From assembly GCA_002839245.1 (NCBI GenBank), contig PGXR01000056.1:1-13593 (forward strand): a DNA stretch of 13,593 bases, in the 5' to 3' direction. Positions 1-7,156 of this stretch are shown here, piece after piece; the first letter of the stretch is position 1, and every line of letters starts with the position of its first letter. The notes under the pieces are model-generated. The model ran no database searches. It was not told the origin of the DNA and saw nothing but the letters and a program-made list of their open reading frames with translations. Origin of the DNA: Spirochaetae bacterium HGW-Spirochaetae-7. GTDB taxonomy: Bacteria; Spirochaetota; Spirochaetia; Treponematales; UBA12059. The position numbers were made by a program, and so were the translations under genes.

Positions 1-92
1 CTGCACCGTGACGTCGGCGAAGAGGGGAAGAGGGGAATAGGCAGGAGCATGCACGCAGTTATCGTTACAAGCAACCTGAACATCATCTTCAT
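1..92 (-). CDS. 5' end of an exported protein or lipoprotein (partial, cut by window edge)
   Basis: An open frame on the minus strand starts at ATG 92 and runs off the left edge. Its first residues, MKMMFRLLVTITACMLLP, look like a signal peptide: basic residues, then a hydrophobic stretch. A Cys at residue 14 after T-A could be a weak lipobox. A GGAG at 102-105 sits 9 nt before this ATG, which favours it over the in-frame ATG at 107. The frame begins 36 nt after the stop of the InlB-repeat lipoprotein on the same strand, so it could be the next gene of the same transcript. Only 30 codons are visible, so the function cannot be told. A plus-strand frame through the same bases ends at 109-111 and looks less gene-like. 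Confidence 0.4.
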   Translation of the reverse strand, partial: MKMMFRLLVTITACMLLPIPLFPSSPTSRC

Positions 93-128
93 TTCATCAT
101 TCTCCATGTAGACCAGGAGCCTGCCATA

Positions 129-2384
129 TCAGAACCTCCGGATAGCGCGCACGCGCGAGATAATGTCGGTCTTGATCGTCTCGGTCGTCGCCCCCGTATT
201 GAAGTGCAATCGCCACGCGTAGGTCACGGTAGCACTCTCACTCGAGCACCAGTAATATTCCGCGGCGAAATTGCCCAGTCCAGAGAGGTGCAAGTTGCTG
301 TACATCCAGTTGAGTTCGTCCATTGACGGCAGGTACCAGTCGTTGTAGCCCGCCTGCGAATACGCATCGCACAGGAGAGCCGCGCTGCTTGTATGCCCCG
401 CCTGGCCTATGATCGCGGCGGTGTTGGCCAGACCATCGCCAATAACCGTCCCGGTAGTCCCGAGGGTCGCGGTGATATTGCTCCATTCCTGCACGTTCGC
501 CCCCGCCTGGTCCGACAGGGACGTCTCGAGGTATTGCCAACCGTTGACGATGCCTCCCTGATCATAGAAAATCATGCCGCCTGCCGGTCCGACCTGCCCG
601 ACGATGATGGCCGGGTTCTGGTACTGCGCGTACAGCACGAGGTTTTGCGCCGGCATCGGATACACATTACCCGGTATATAGGAGATGCCGCTTCCGTTCG
701 CCGCATCGTTCCAACCGATGAAGCGGCAGGTTATACCCGTCGAGACCACCGCCTCGACGCCGAGGATGTCCACGGGCTGTACCGCCGCGTTGAAGTTCTG
801 CCCAAAATCGTACCCGCCGCCGCCCGGCAAGGTACCCGAGCCTCCATTGAGGTCATATATCAGCGAATAGTTGTTGATGGTCCACTGGGCGAACAGCGTC
901 GCGCCGGTCACGTTCATGGTGAAGGGCGCCATATTGGCATAGATTACCGGTCCTCCGGGGTTGTCGCCCCAACCCGTAAATGTGTACCCGACCCTGGTGA
1001 ACGTATTGCCCAGCAGCGGGTTGGTGGTACCGAAGTTCATGTTCTGCGGTCCCAGGCTACCGGTACCCCCGTTGGAGTTGAATACAACCTGGTAATTATT
1101 AGGTATCCAATACGCGTACAGGATATGGTCGGAGGAAGTCGATACGGTCTCCCCTCCGAGGATTTCCGTCCCGGTTCCGTTCGGCGCTGTCCACCATCCG
1201 CTAAAAGTATAGCCCGTTCGGGTCGCACCCGCATAAGTCCCGTACGTGCCGTCATACGTGACGACTTCGTCGGATGGGGTCGGGGTCCCGCCCTGGGCGT
1301 CGAAGGAGACGATGTAGGTATTGACGGCCCACTGCGCGTACAGGGTAACATCCGCGGCGCCCATCATATACAAGGCTCCATCGGCATAGACCACCGGCCC
1401 AGAAGTAATCGTTCCCCATCCGGTAAAGGAATAACCGGTCCTGATATATGAATTCGGAATGAGCGCCGCGGACGCCCCGCTCGTGATTGCCTGGTCGGTC
1501 ATGGTACCGACAGCCAGGGCCGCGTTCTTGTCGAATGTCACATTGAACGACGCAGTGTTCCATTTGGCATATATATCCAGGTAGCCCGTGGAGCCTGCGG
1601 GAATGGAGGCGATCGGGACGGTCAGGGCAGCATCGGAAAACCAGCCCAGGAAGGTATTGCCCGCAAAGGTCGGATCGATGAGGGTGATCAGAGGTGTAAG
1701 GATGGTGTACGTGGCCGGGTTGCCAGGATCGACGCCGCCGTTGAGATGGTAGGTGATCGTGAATGGCGTCGCCACCCACTGCGCGAACAGGGTCTGATCC
1801 GCTCCGCCCATGGTATATGCCGCTCCCGGCGCGTAGTCGGTGCCGGACCCATCCGCGGCCGTATTCCAGCCGTCGAATGAGTAGCCGAGCCTCGTCAGGC
1901 CACCGGAATTGGGCGCGATGGTGATGGCGTCACCGGTCTTGAGGTAGAGGGTAGCGGGGGCGGCGCCGGAAACGGCTCCGTTCGCGTCGTAGGAAAGAGC
2001 GAAGGCGACTGCCATCGAGACCGAAAGCTCGTGAACGGCGCCGGCCTGGATGTCGAGCGTGGTCTGCCCCTTGTACTTGACCACGCCGCCCGAATCCTTG
2101 GCCAGGACGACGAAGGTCCGCGACGAGCCCGCGGGCACGTCGATGGTGGCGCTGAGGGCCGGAGTGGTGAGGGTCACACTGATGTCGGCCATACCGGAGG
2201 CTTTTACGGAAATATCAATGGATGTGATGCCGACCGGTATGCCCACCGCGCGGCTGGAACCGCCGTAGCTGCTGAAATCTACGGAAACATGGCCCACGCT
2301 TTGATTGTCTAGCGGAAACGAGCAGGCCAAGGCTAGCAGGCCGACCACCGCCAATGACACCGCCAGGTCGATCCTTCTCCGCAT
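129..2384 (-). CDS. Lipoprotein with six InlB B-repeats and C-terminal DUF1566 domain
   Basis: The 751-residue product is a probable surface lipoprotein. A signal peptide, MRRRIDLAVSLAVVGLLALA, ends at Cys21 in a relaxed lipobox (A-L-A-C). Residues 28-127 look like a beta-sandwich. Six InlB B-repeats (Listeria-Bacteroides repeat, Flg_new family) follow at about 128-203, 208-275, 280-352, 357-426, 431-501 and 506-588. Each has a Y/F-D-x-N-G-G-like start, a GYxFxGW core and a final L-F/Y-A-Q/K-W. Residues 594-751 match DUF1566 (Lcl C-terminal/FISUMP-like), with YNDWYLPSMDEL at 680-691, WCSS near 712 and a final VRAIRRF. Such proteins are usually thought to be adhesive or structural; no enzyme activity is implied. 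The start at 2384 was chosen because GGAGG (2390-2394) lies 5 nt upstream and the signal peptide begins there; an in-frame ATG at 2423 has no such support. Confidence 0.9.
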   Translation of the reverse strand: MRRRIDLAVSLAVVGLLALACSFPLDNQSVGHVSVDFSSYGGSSRAVGIPVGITSIDISVKASGMADISVTLTTPALSATIDVPAGSSRTFVVLAKDSGGVVKYKGQTTLDIQAGAVHELSVSMAVAFALSYDANGAVSGAAPATLYLKTGDAITIAPNSGGLTRLGYSFDGWNTAADGSGTDYAPGAAYTMGGADQTLFAQWVATPFTITYHLNGGVDPGNPATYTILTPLITLIDPTFAGNTFLGWFSDAALTVPIASIPAGSTGYLDIYAKWNTASFNVTFDKNAALAVGTMTDQAITSGASAALIPNSYIRTGYSFTGWGTITSGPVVYADGALYMMGAADVTLYAQWAVNTYIVSFDAQGGTPTPSDEVVTYDGTYGTYAGATRTGYTFSGWWTAPNGTGTEILGGETVSTSSDHILYAYWIPNNYQVVFNSNGGTGSLGPQNMNFGTTNPLLGNTFTRVGYTFTGWGDNPGGPVIYANMAPFTMNVTGATLFAQWTINNYSLIYDLNGGSGTLPGGGGYDFGQNFNAAVQPVDILGVEAVVSTGITCRFIGWNDAANGSGISYIPGNVYPMPAQNLVLYAQYQNPAIIVGQVGPAGGMIFYDQGGIVNGWQYLETSLSDQAGANVQEWSNITATLGTTGTVIGDGLANTAAIIGQAGHTSSAALLCDAYSQAGYNDWYLPSMDELNWMYSNLHLSGLGNFAAEYYWCSSESATVTYAWRLHFNTGATTETIKTDIISRVRAIRRF
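621..2003 (-). repeat. Six tandem InlB B-type protein repeats
   Basis: This coding segment holds six consecutive 68-83-residue units recognisable by GYSFDGW, NTFLGWF, GYSFTGW, GYTFSGW, GYTFTGW and CRFIGW cores and by closing FAQW, YAKW, YAQW, YAYW, FAQW and YAQY. The units are conserved as protein but diverged as DNA, so they are old repeats rather than a recent tandem expansion. The last unit is the most diverged (insertion before its core, Trp to Tyr at its end). Confidence 0.85.
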
Positions 2385-2427
2385 GCGAGCCTCCAGCCTT
2401 AGTCTGAATCGTAGAATGTGCAATACA

Positions 2428-2455
2428 AGTATATGACAAATATTGAAATATTCAA
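2428..2455 (-). promoter_or_regulatory. Promoter of the InlB-repeat lipoprotein
   Basis: On the minus strand TTGAAT (2450-2455), a 16-bp spacer and TATACT (2428-2433) make a good sigma-70-type promoter, with transcription expected to start near 2421 and a leader of about 37 nt containing the GGAGG site. The region 2405-2460 is strikingly AT-rich against its surroundings. A small dyad, TTGAA-ATA-TTCAA (2443-2455), covers the -35 box and could be an operator. The promoter suggests the lipoprotein is transcribed apart from the GH18 gene upstream. Confidence 0.55.
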
Positions 2456-2464
2456 GACTGAGGC

Positions 2465-3436
2465 TTATGGCTTTCCCCTGCGAATCCTTTCCCAGACTTC
2501 AGGATCCTCCTGGCCGAGGCGCCAGAATGCCACGGCGCCGATGTCGGCTTCGTAGTACAGGCGCATCCTGGCGGCAGTCGAGGTCGCGTCGTCGTAGTAC
2601 ACGGTGACGCTGACCACTTCCTCGTAGCTGAAATGCGGGATTTCGCCATCGCGGTACGGTGCGTCTATTTCCTTCTCGGCGGAAAGCGCCTGGATGGCGG
2701 AATGCTTGAATGCCTTGGCTAGTTTCTTGTCCATCCACGAACGGCCGTAGAACGGCAGGCCCATCACCAGCTTGGATGCCGGCACTTTCGAGCCAGCGTA
2801 GGAGGCGACCTGCCCGCACCAGTCGAGCGAGGCGACCGGTCCCGGTTCGCTCGTGCTCCAGTGCTGGTCGTAGGCCATGATGATCACCTTGTCGACGATT
2901 CCCGCCAGCCTCGCATAGCCCAGCGTATCCCCAGCCTCGGTCATCCGCGCCGGCAGGGCGACGCTCAGCTGCTTCGTCCCCAGGGCCAGCTTGAGCAACG
3001 ACAGGAATTCGGCGAAGTTGTCCCTGTCCCGGGACGGTATCGCCTCGAAATCGATCTGGACGCCATCGTACGGCACAGCGGCTACGGCGATTTCAGCGAC
3101 GAGCCTGTCCCGGACCGGGTAGGCGGGATCGAGACAGAAGTGCGAGAGCGAAAAGCTGGCCGTCTCCGCGACCACCAGGTGCTTCCGCCCGCCGAACGTC
3201 GACAGCATGCGTGCATCGGGCACGCCGACCAGTTCCCCGTAGCTGTTGATGCCGGCGCCGAAGTAGCACAGGTCGCTTATCGGGAACGACGAAGACAGGA
3301 ACGTTTCCTCGCCGGCCATCAGGTAGGCCCAGACCTCGGAAAATTTCACCGGGCGGACGGATACCTGGGCAGGCCCGGCCATGGCCGGAGCCGACGAAAG
3401 GAGCGCGATCGCGAGCATGAGGATCTTGACGGTCAT
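2465..3436 (-). CDS. Exported glycoside hydrolase family 18-like protein (YaaH-like)
   Basis: A 323-residue protein with an N-terminal signal peptide (residues 1-20, likely cut after APAMA) and a GH18-type TIM barrel. The signature is YDGVQIDFEAI, residues 123-133. In the classical chitinase motif DxxDxDxE the second Asp is Gln here (Q127), while D129 and the catalytic acid E131 remain. Replacement at that position also occurs in YaaH-type cortex/peptidoglycan glucosaminidases. Other family landmarks are MAYD (187-190), MGLPFYGRSW (225-234) and AFWRLG (304-309). It probably cleaves or binds a beta-1,4-linked GlcNAc polymer such as peptidoglycan or chitin outside the cytoplasm; substrate is inferred only. 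The start at 3436 is supported by the signal peptide and by AGGA (3443-3446) 6 nt upstream. That site overlaps the stop codon of the preceding gene, 8 nt away, so the two genes are likely translationally coupled. The open frame extends upstream without a signal peptide. Confidence 0.85.
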   Translation of the reverse strand: MTVKILMLAIALLSSAPAMAGPAQVSVRPVKFSEVWAYLMAGEETFLSSSFPISDLCYFGAGINSYGELVGVPDARMLSTFGGRKHLVVAETASFSLSHFCLDPAYPVRDRLVAEIAVAAVPYDGVQIDFEAIPSRDRDNFAEFLSLLKLALGTKQLSVALPARMTEAGDTLGYARLAGIVDKVIIMAYDQHWSTSEPGPVASLDWCGQVASYAGSKVPASKLVMGLPFYGRSWMDKKLAKAFKHSAIQALSAEKEIDAPYRDGEIPHFSYEEVVSVTVYYDDATSTAARMRLYYEADIGAVAFWRLGQEDPEVWERIRRGKP

Positions 3437-3444
3437 CGTGTATC

Positions 3445-5079
3445 CTACTCGGTCCAGGCCGAAAAGTCCGAGAACGAGCAGCCGCCCCCGAGCGTGCGCA
3501 GGGAGACGGTGGCGCCGGAATCCCGCCCGAAGAAGGTCCGGTAGACTATGCGCAGGATGCCGTCCACCGAGATGGCGATATACTCGGCGCCGGGGTCGTA
3601 GACAACCTCGACGAGGCGCCACGATTCGATGCCGTCCTCGAGCTCGGCGTCGAACATGCGCTCCATCACCACGTCGTCGTCGGATCGGTATAGCTGGAGG
3701 TAGGTTGCGTTGTCGCCGCGCGCTGCCCTGTCGCGGGTGAACCATACGAGCAGGCTCTTGCCTTCGCCGTAACCGCGTTTCTTCTTGTTGTCCTCGACGT
3801 AGATATGGAGGCCCAGGCCTATCCAGCCGGAGCCGGTCGAACGAGCCTTGAAGCGGTACAGCGTCGTCGCGGAACCCTGGGCGAGAGGCATCTCCAGGCG
3901 GGAGAAATACTGCGATGCGTCAGTCTGCGCGGCGGTACCGCCTGAAATCTTCCAGGCGCCCATCCGGGCGGCCGAGCCGTCGAATCCTGCACGAAGGCTT
4001 TTCATGAACAGTGACGTGTCAAGCTTCCAGCCGGCTAGATATCCGGAGACTGCCGCGGGCATTGCCGCCGGTACTACTGCGCCTGACGCCTTGGCCGCGG
4101 CAAGCGCGGCCTCGGTCTCGGCCAGCATCTGCTCGGCAGCCTTCCTCATCGAGTCGGATGCGTCACGGGTGGCGATGGCCGCATCCCTGAGCGCAAGCGC
4201 GGCGTCGCGTTCGGCCGCGATCTCGGCAACCTTGCGCTCGGCCTCGGCTACCGCCTCTGACGTTGCCGCCTGGCCGGCGATCGGCGGAACAGGAGCGGCG
4301 GCGGCAGTGCGGGCCGCTTCCTCCGAAGCCTTGGCTGCCTCGAGGGCCGCTTTGGCGTCCTTAAGGTCCTTCTCGGCGGCCGCAATACGGGCATCAAGCG
4401 ACGCGATAGTCTCGTCCCTCGAAGCCAGGGCCGAGTCCTTCTCGGCGATCATGGCATCCTTGGCCGCGATGATCGAGTCGATGGCGGTGCTGTCGCCCCC
4501 CGCGGCGGAAAGCCTGGCCTCCGAGTCGAGAAGCCTGGAATCGGCATCCGCCAGCTGGAGTTCCTTCTGAGCCAGGGCCTCCTGCAGCGCAGCGATCTCT
4601 GCCTCGAGTTCACCGCTTCTGTTCCGGTAGTAATCGGCATCGGCGGCCGCCTCGGTCAGGATCTTGTTCTCGGCCTGAAGGTCGTTGATCATCTGGTAGA
4701 GCGTGTCGCGTTCCGCGAGAAGCCGCATTATCTCCGCCATCAGGACTTCCTCGTCGCTTGAAACGGCATCGACCAAAGGTTCGGCAACGGGCGTTACCGC
4801 AGGTTCAACGGCCGGTACGGCTGTTGGCTCGACGATCGCATTTTCTTCGGTCACCGGCGTCGAGGCCGCGGTATCGCCCTGAGCCGCCGCCCCGGTGTCC
4901 TGGACGAGCACGGGCGCCGCGTCTCCGCTCGCCGGAGGCGCGTCGGCTACCGGACTGATGCCGAAGATATCGTATGCGCTCTGGCCGGAAGGTGGGGCCG
5001 AATCGCCGGCTGTGGCATCCTGGGCCCAACTCGAACCCAGGGCAAAGACGCACAGTAGAACATACAAGCGAAAGCGCAT
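3445..5079 (-). CDS. Secreted coiled-coil protein with C-terminal jelly-roll-like domain
   Basis: I do not recognise a named family for this 544-residue protein. Residues 1-19 form a signal peptide (MRFRLYVLLCVFALGSSWA, cut before Gln20). Residues 20-107 are a Pro/Ala/Glu/Val-rich linker. Residues 108-330 are a long, alanine-rich predicted coiled coil with heptad-like Leu/Ile/Ala spacing and repeated A-E-K/R-D segments, interrupted by a Pro-rich break near 262-268. Residues 345-544 look like an all-beta concanavalin/LamG-like sandwich, with alternating hydrophobic strands such as SLLVWFTRD (442-450) and YIAISVDGILRIVY (500-513). It may span the periplasm and bind glycan, but that is inference. 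The start at 5079 has GAGGAG (5087-5092) 7 nt upstream and begins the signal peptide; the frame stays open to 5166 with no support. It leads a probable two-gene operon with the GH18-like gene. Confidence 0.8.
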   Translation of the reverse strand: MRFRLYVLLCVFALGSSWAQDATAGDSAPPSGQSAYDIFGISPVADAPPASGDAAPVLVQDTGAAAQGDTAASTPVTEENAIVEPTAVPAVEPAVTPVAEPLVDAVSSDEEVLMAEIMRLLAERDTLYQMINDLQAENKILTEAAADADYYRNRSGELEAEIAALQEALAQKELQLADADSRLLDSEARLSAAGGDSTAIDSIIAAKDAMIAEKDSALASRDETIASLDARIAAAEKDLKDAKAALEAAKASEEAARTAAAAPVPPIAGQAATSEAVAEAERKVAEIAAERDAALALRDAAIATRDASDSMRKAAEQMLAETEAALAAAKASGAVVPAAMPAAVSGYLAGWKLDTSLFMKSLRAGFDGSAARMGAWKISGGTAAQTDASQYFSRLEMPLAQGSATTLYRFKARSTGSGWIGLGLHIYVEDNKKKRGYGEGKSLLVWFTRDRAARGDNATYLQLYRSDDDVVMERMFDAELEDGIESWRLVEVVYDPGAEYIAISVDGILRIVYRTFFGRDSGATVSLRTLGGGCSFSDFSAWTE

Positions 5080-5121
5080 ACGCTGACTCCTCACGGTATT
5101 CGACCCATCGTGATGGACCGC

Positions 5122-5155
5122 CCATGCTTCAGTATCGGAATTCCGCGAAGCATGG
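5122..5155. repeat. Inverted repeat in the divergent region before rpiB
   Basis: Perfect 9-bp arms, CCATGCTTC (5122-5130) and GAAGCATGG (5147-5155), flank a 16-nt centre that itself contains the 10-bp palindrome CGGAATTCCG (5136-5145). It lies between two divergently transcribed genes, so it is not a terminator for either. A regulator-binding site or a structured 5' leader of the coiled-coil gene are both possible. No T-tract follows on either strand. Confidence 0.5.
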
Positions 5156-5210
5156 TTGAGGAACATCGGCCGGCGCGACGCCCTGGTGGTGGAAGAGGAA
5201 TCTGCCCGCG

Positions 5211-5219
5211 TGCTACGAT
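5211..5219 (+). promoter_or_regulatory. Candidate extended -10 promoter of rpiB
   Basis: TGCTACGAT (5211-5219) fits an extended -10 element (TGn followed by TACGAT, four of six consensus bases). Transcription would start near 5226 with a leader of about 22 nt that includes the AGGAG site. No convincing -35 box is seen, which is tolerable for extended -10 promoters, but the match is weak. Confidence 0.3.
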
Positions 5220-5247
5220 ATCCATAAACGGACCTCAGGAGCTACCG

Positions 5248-5682
5248 ATGAACATCATCATTGCCAACGACCACGGCGCGGTCGATCTCAAGACGGGCCT
5301 GGTCAAGGCCCTGCGCGCGAAAGGCCATACTGTCGAGAACCTCGGCGTAGACAGCGCCGACTCGGTCGACTACCCCGATATTGCCAGGCTGGCCGCCGAC
5401 CGCTTCCTGGCCGGAGGCTTCGACTTCGGCATCCTGTGCTGTGGCACCGGCATCGGCATCTCCATGGCTGCGAACAAGATCCACGGCATCCGCTGCGCGC
5501 AGGTTTTCGACCTCTTCACGGCCGAGATGAGCAAGGCCCACAACGACGCCAACTTCATCGCGTTCGGCGGCCGTATCGTCTATGCCATCCCGGTCATCGA
5601 CATGGTGGAGAAGTTCATGTCCGCCGCTTACGAAGCCGGCCGGCATGCCAGGCGAGTGGGGAAGATAGACGCGATGAGGTAG
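5248..5682 (+). CDS. rpiB: Ribose-5-phosphate isomerase B (RpiB/LacAB family)
   Basis: The 144-residue product has the length and motifs of RpiB, which interconverts ribose 5-phosphate and ribulose 5-phosphate in the cytoplasmic pentose phosphate pathway. Landmarks are the N-terminal ANDHGAVDLK (6-15, usually SDHAGxxLK), CCGTGIGISMAANK (64-77) containing the likely catalytic base Cys65, GIRCA (80-84), and HNDANFIAFGGR (98-109) with the phosphate/ring-opening His98. The Ala-Gly of the usual SDHAG motif is Gly-Ala here. Family members also act on allose or galactose 6-phosphates, so the exact sugar is not certain; ribose 5-phosphate is the default. AGGAG (5237-5241) lies 6 nt before the ATG. 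The gene stands alone, divergent from the coiled-coil gene and convergent with the beta-CASP RNase, with 25 nt between stop codons. Confidence 0.93.
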   Translation: MNIIIANDHGAVDLKTGLVKALRAKGHTVENLGVDSADSVDYPDIARLAADRFLAGGFDFGILCCGTGIGISMAANKIHGIRCAQVFDLFTAEMSKAHNDANFIAFGGRIVYAIPVIDMVEKFMSAAYEAGRHARRVGKIDAMR

Positions 5683-5707
5683 GAACCTTTAAAAGCATGG
5701 CTTCTCC

Positions 5708-7117
5708 TCAGAGCTCGTAGTTCTCCCCGTATTCCACGATGCGCACGTCCTTCAATCCCTTGCCCTCGAGGAATTTCTTCAGCGTGGTGATGGCCTCGTC
5801 TTCGCCGTGCACCAGGAAGACCGTCTTGAGGCTCGACAGGTCCATGCGCGACATCCAGTCCCAGGTCTCGACGTAGTCGGCGTGGGCGCTGAAGGCTTTT
5901 ATCTCCTCGATGCGCGCCTTGACCCTGAAGAGGTCACCGTGGATCCGTACTTCCTTCTGCCCGTCGCGTATTCGACGGCCCAGGGTATTGGCGGCCATGT
6001 AGCCGACTATCAGGATGGTGTTGCGGTCATCGGCGATATTGTGTATCAGGTGATGCTGTATGCGGCCGGCTTCGCACATGCCGTCGGCGGACATGATGAT
6101 GGCGGGCGTATCGAGCCTGTTGAGCATCTTGGAATCGTCGACGCTCGAGGAAAAATGGAGTTCGTTGAAACCGAAGGGATTGGCGTGGTGGCTCGTGAAG
6201 GCTTCGTTTGTCTCCTTGTCGAAGCATTCGGGATGCACCTGGAAAATGCTCGTCGCGTTGATCGCCATGGGCGAGTCTACCCAGATCGGGATCTTGGGTA
6301 TGCGGCCCTGGTCGACCAGCATATGGAAATAATAGATCAGTTCCTGGGTCCGCTCTATGGCGAAGGCGGGGATGATGATCTTTCCGCCTCGCTTGACGGT
6401 ATCGTTGACGACCCTGGCAAGGCGTTCCATGGCATCCACCGTCGATTCGTGGCGCCTGTCGCCGTAGGTGCTCTCGACGACGATGTAGTCGACCGGGTCC
6501 ATCGTCTCAGGGTCCCGGATTATCGGCTTGTCGGGGCGGCCGAGGTCGCCGCAGAAGCCTATCCTGACTACCCGGCCGTCGTCGGCCGTCGCGGTCACGT
6601 GAGCGGTGGCCGAGCCGAGGATGTGCCCCGCATCGCGGAACTTGAGCTTGAGGTTGCGCCCGACCTGAATGGGACGATCGTACGACACCGTGACGAACTG
6701 GCCCGTCGCCTTGACCGCATCGACCTCGTCGTACATCGGCTTCCAGTCGAATGGCGTTCCGCGCTTGGCCGCCTGCTTGCCCAAGTACTCGGCGTCGCGG
6801 GCCTGGATGTGCGCGGAGTCCATCATGATGATGTTGGCGAGGTCCCGGGTTGCCGGAGTCGAGTAGATGTTGCCCTTGAAGCCTCGCTTGACAAGCAACG
6901 GCAACAGCCCGCAGTGGTCGAAATGGGCGTGCGTCAGGATCACCGAATCGATCGACTCGGGATCCCGGACAAGGGCCCGGTTCTTTCGGTCGCTCTCGTC
7001 GCGCTTGCCCTGGAAGGCGCCGCAATCGACGAGGTACCGGGTCCCGTCGACCTCGAGCACGTGCTTCGAGCCGGTCACTTCACGCGCGGCTCCCTCTGAA
7101 TGGAATGTTATTGCCAT
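5708..7117 (-). CDS. Beta-CASP metallo-beta-lactamase-fold RNA-processing nuclease
   Basis: A 469-residue zinc-dependent nuclease of the CPSF73/YSH1-like beta-CASP group, expected to cut or trim RNA in the cytoplasm. Metallo-beta-lactamase motifs are HAHFDH (63-68), AGHILGSA (163-170) with His165, and GDLGRPD (190-196) with Asp191. Beta-CASP landmarks are ESTYGDRRH (215-223), SADGMCEAGRIQHH (343-356), GYMAANTLGRR (372-382), SAHAD (410-414) and the late VHGE (436-439). Length and ends are normal for the single-domain bacterial form. The start at 7117 was chosen because family members begin MxITFxGAAREVTGS; a GTG at 7150 is the alternative. No Shine-Dalgarno site precedes either. Instead TATCCT (7124-7129) lies 6 nt before the ATG, hinting at a leaderless transcript. 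The EamA gene ends 39 nt upstream on the same strand, so coupling with it is also possible. Confidence 0.93.
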   Translation of the reverse strand: MAITFHSEGAAREVTGSKHVLEVDGTRYLVDCGAFQGKRDESDRKNRALVRDPESIDSVILTHAHFDHCGLLPLLVKRGFKGNIYSTPATRDLANIIMMDSAHIQARDAEYLGKQAAKRGTPFDWKPMYDEVDAVKATGQFVTVSYDRPIQVGRNLKLKFRDAGHILGSATAHVTATADDGRVVRIGFCGDLGRPDKPIIRDPETMDPVDYIVVESTYGDRRHESTVDAMERLARVVNDTVKRGGKIIIPAFAIERTQELIYYFHMLVDQGRIPKIPIWVDSPMAINATSIFQVHPECFDKETNEAFTSHHANPFGFNELHFSSSVDDSKMLNRLDTPAIIMSADGMCEAGRIQHHLIHNIADDRNTILIVGYMAANTLGRRIRDGQKEVRIHGDLFRVKARIEEIKAFSAHADYVETWDWMSRMDLSSLKTVFLVHGEDEAITTLKKFLEGKGLKDVRIVEYGENYEL

Positions 7118-7123
7118 GCATGG

Positions 7124-7152
7124 AGGATAGGCCCTGATCGGCCGGAGCACAA
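7124..7152 (-). promoter_or_regulatory. Candidate promoter giving a leaderless beta-CASP RNase mRNA
   Basis: On the minus strand TTGTGC (7147-7152), a 17-bp spacer and TATCCT (7124-7129) lie so that transcription would begin at or next to the ATG at 7117 (6 nt between -10 box and ATG). Only three and four bases match the -35 and -10 consensus. Position, exact spacer and the lack of a ribosome binding site are the support. Confidence 0.35.
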
Positions 7153-7156
7153 GAGC

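Noticed and set aside
1..111. Plus-strand frame ending in TAG at 109-111 as the end of an upstream gene
   Set aside because: Translation resembles no family, while the opposite strand shows a signal peptide and a ribosome binding site. Not fully excluded.
393..1451. Long plus-strand open frame (352 codons) opposite the lipoprotein gene
   Set aside because: Arg/Gly/Val-rich with no family motif or signal; it mirrors the clearly real InlB-repeat frame on the minus strand, as expected in GC-rich DNA.
621..2003. Recent tandem DNA duplication or phase-variable repeat
   Set aside because: The repeats are conserved at protein level only; no long exact DNA repeats or homopolymer tracts suited to slippage were seen.
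3848..4570. Ala/Ser-rich plus-strand open frame opposite the coiled-coil gene
   Set aside because: Composition is a by-product of the antisense of Ala/Glu/Asp-rich coiled-coil codons; no independent evidence.
5683..5707. Bidirectional terminator between rpiB and the beta-CASP gene
   Set aside because: Only a 4-bp stem (AAGC-ATG-GCTT) with no proper T-tract is present; not enough to call.
5807..7099. 430-codon plus-strand open frame opposite the beta-CASP RNase
   Set aside because: The minus-strand frame carries all catalytic motifs; the antisense frame has none and lacks a ribosome binding site.
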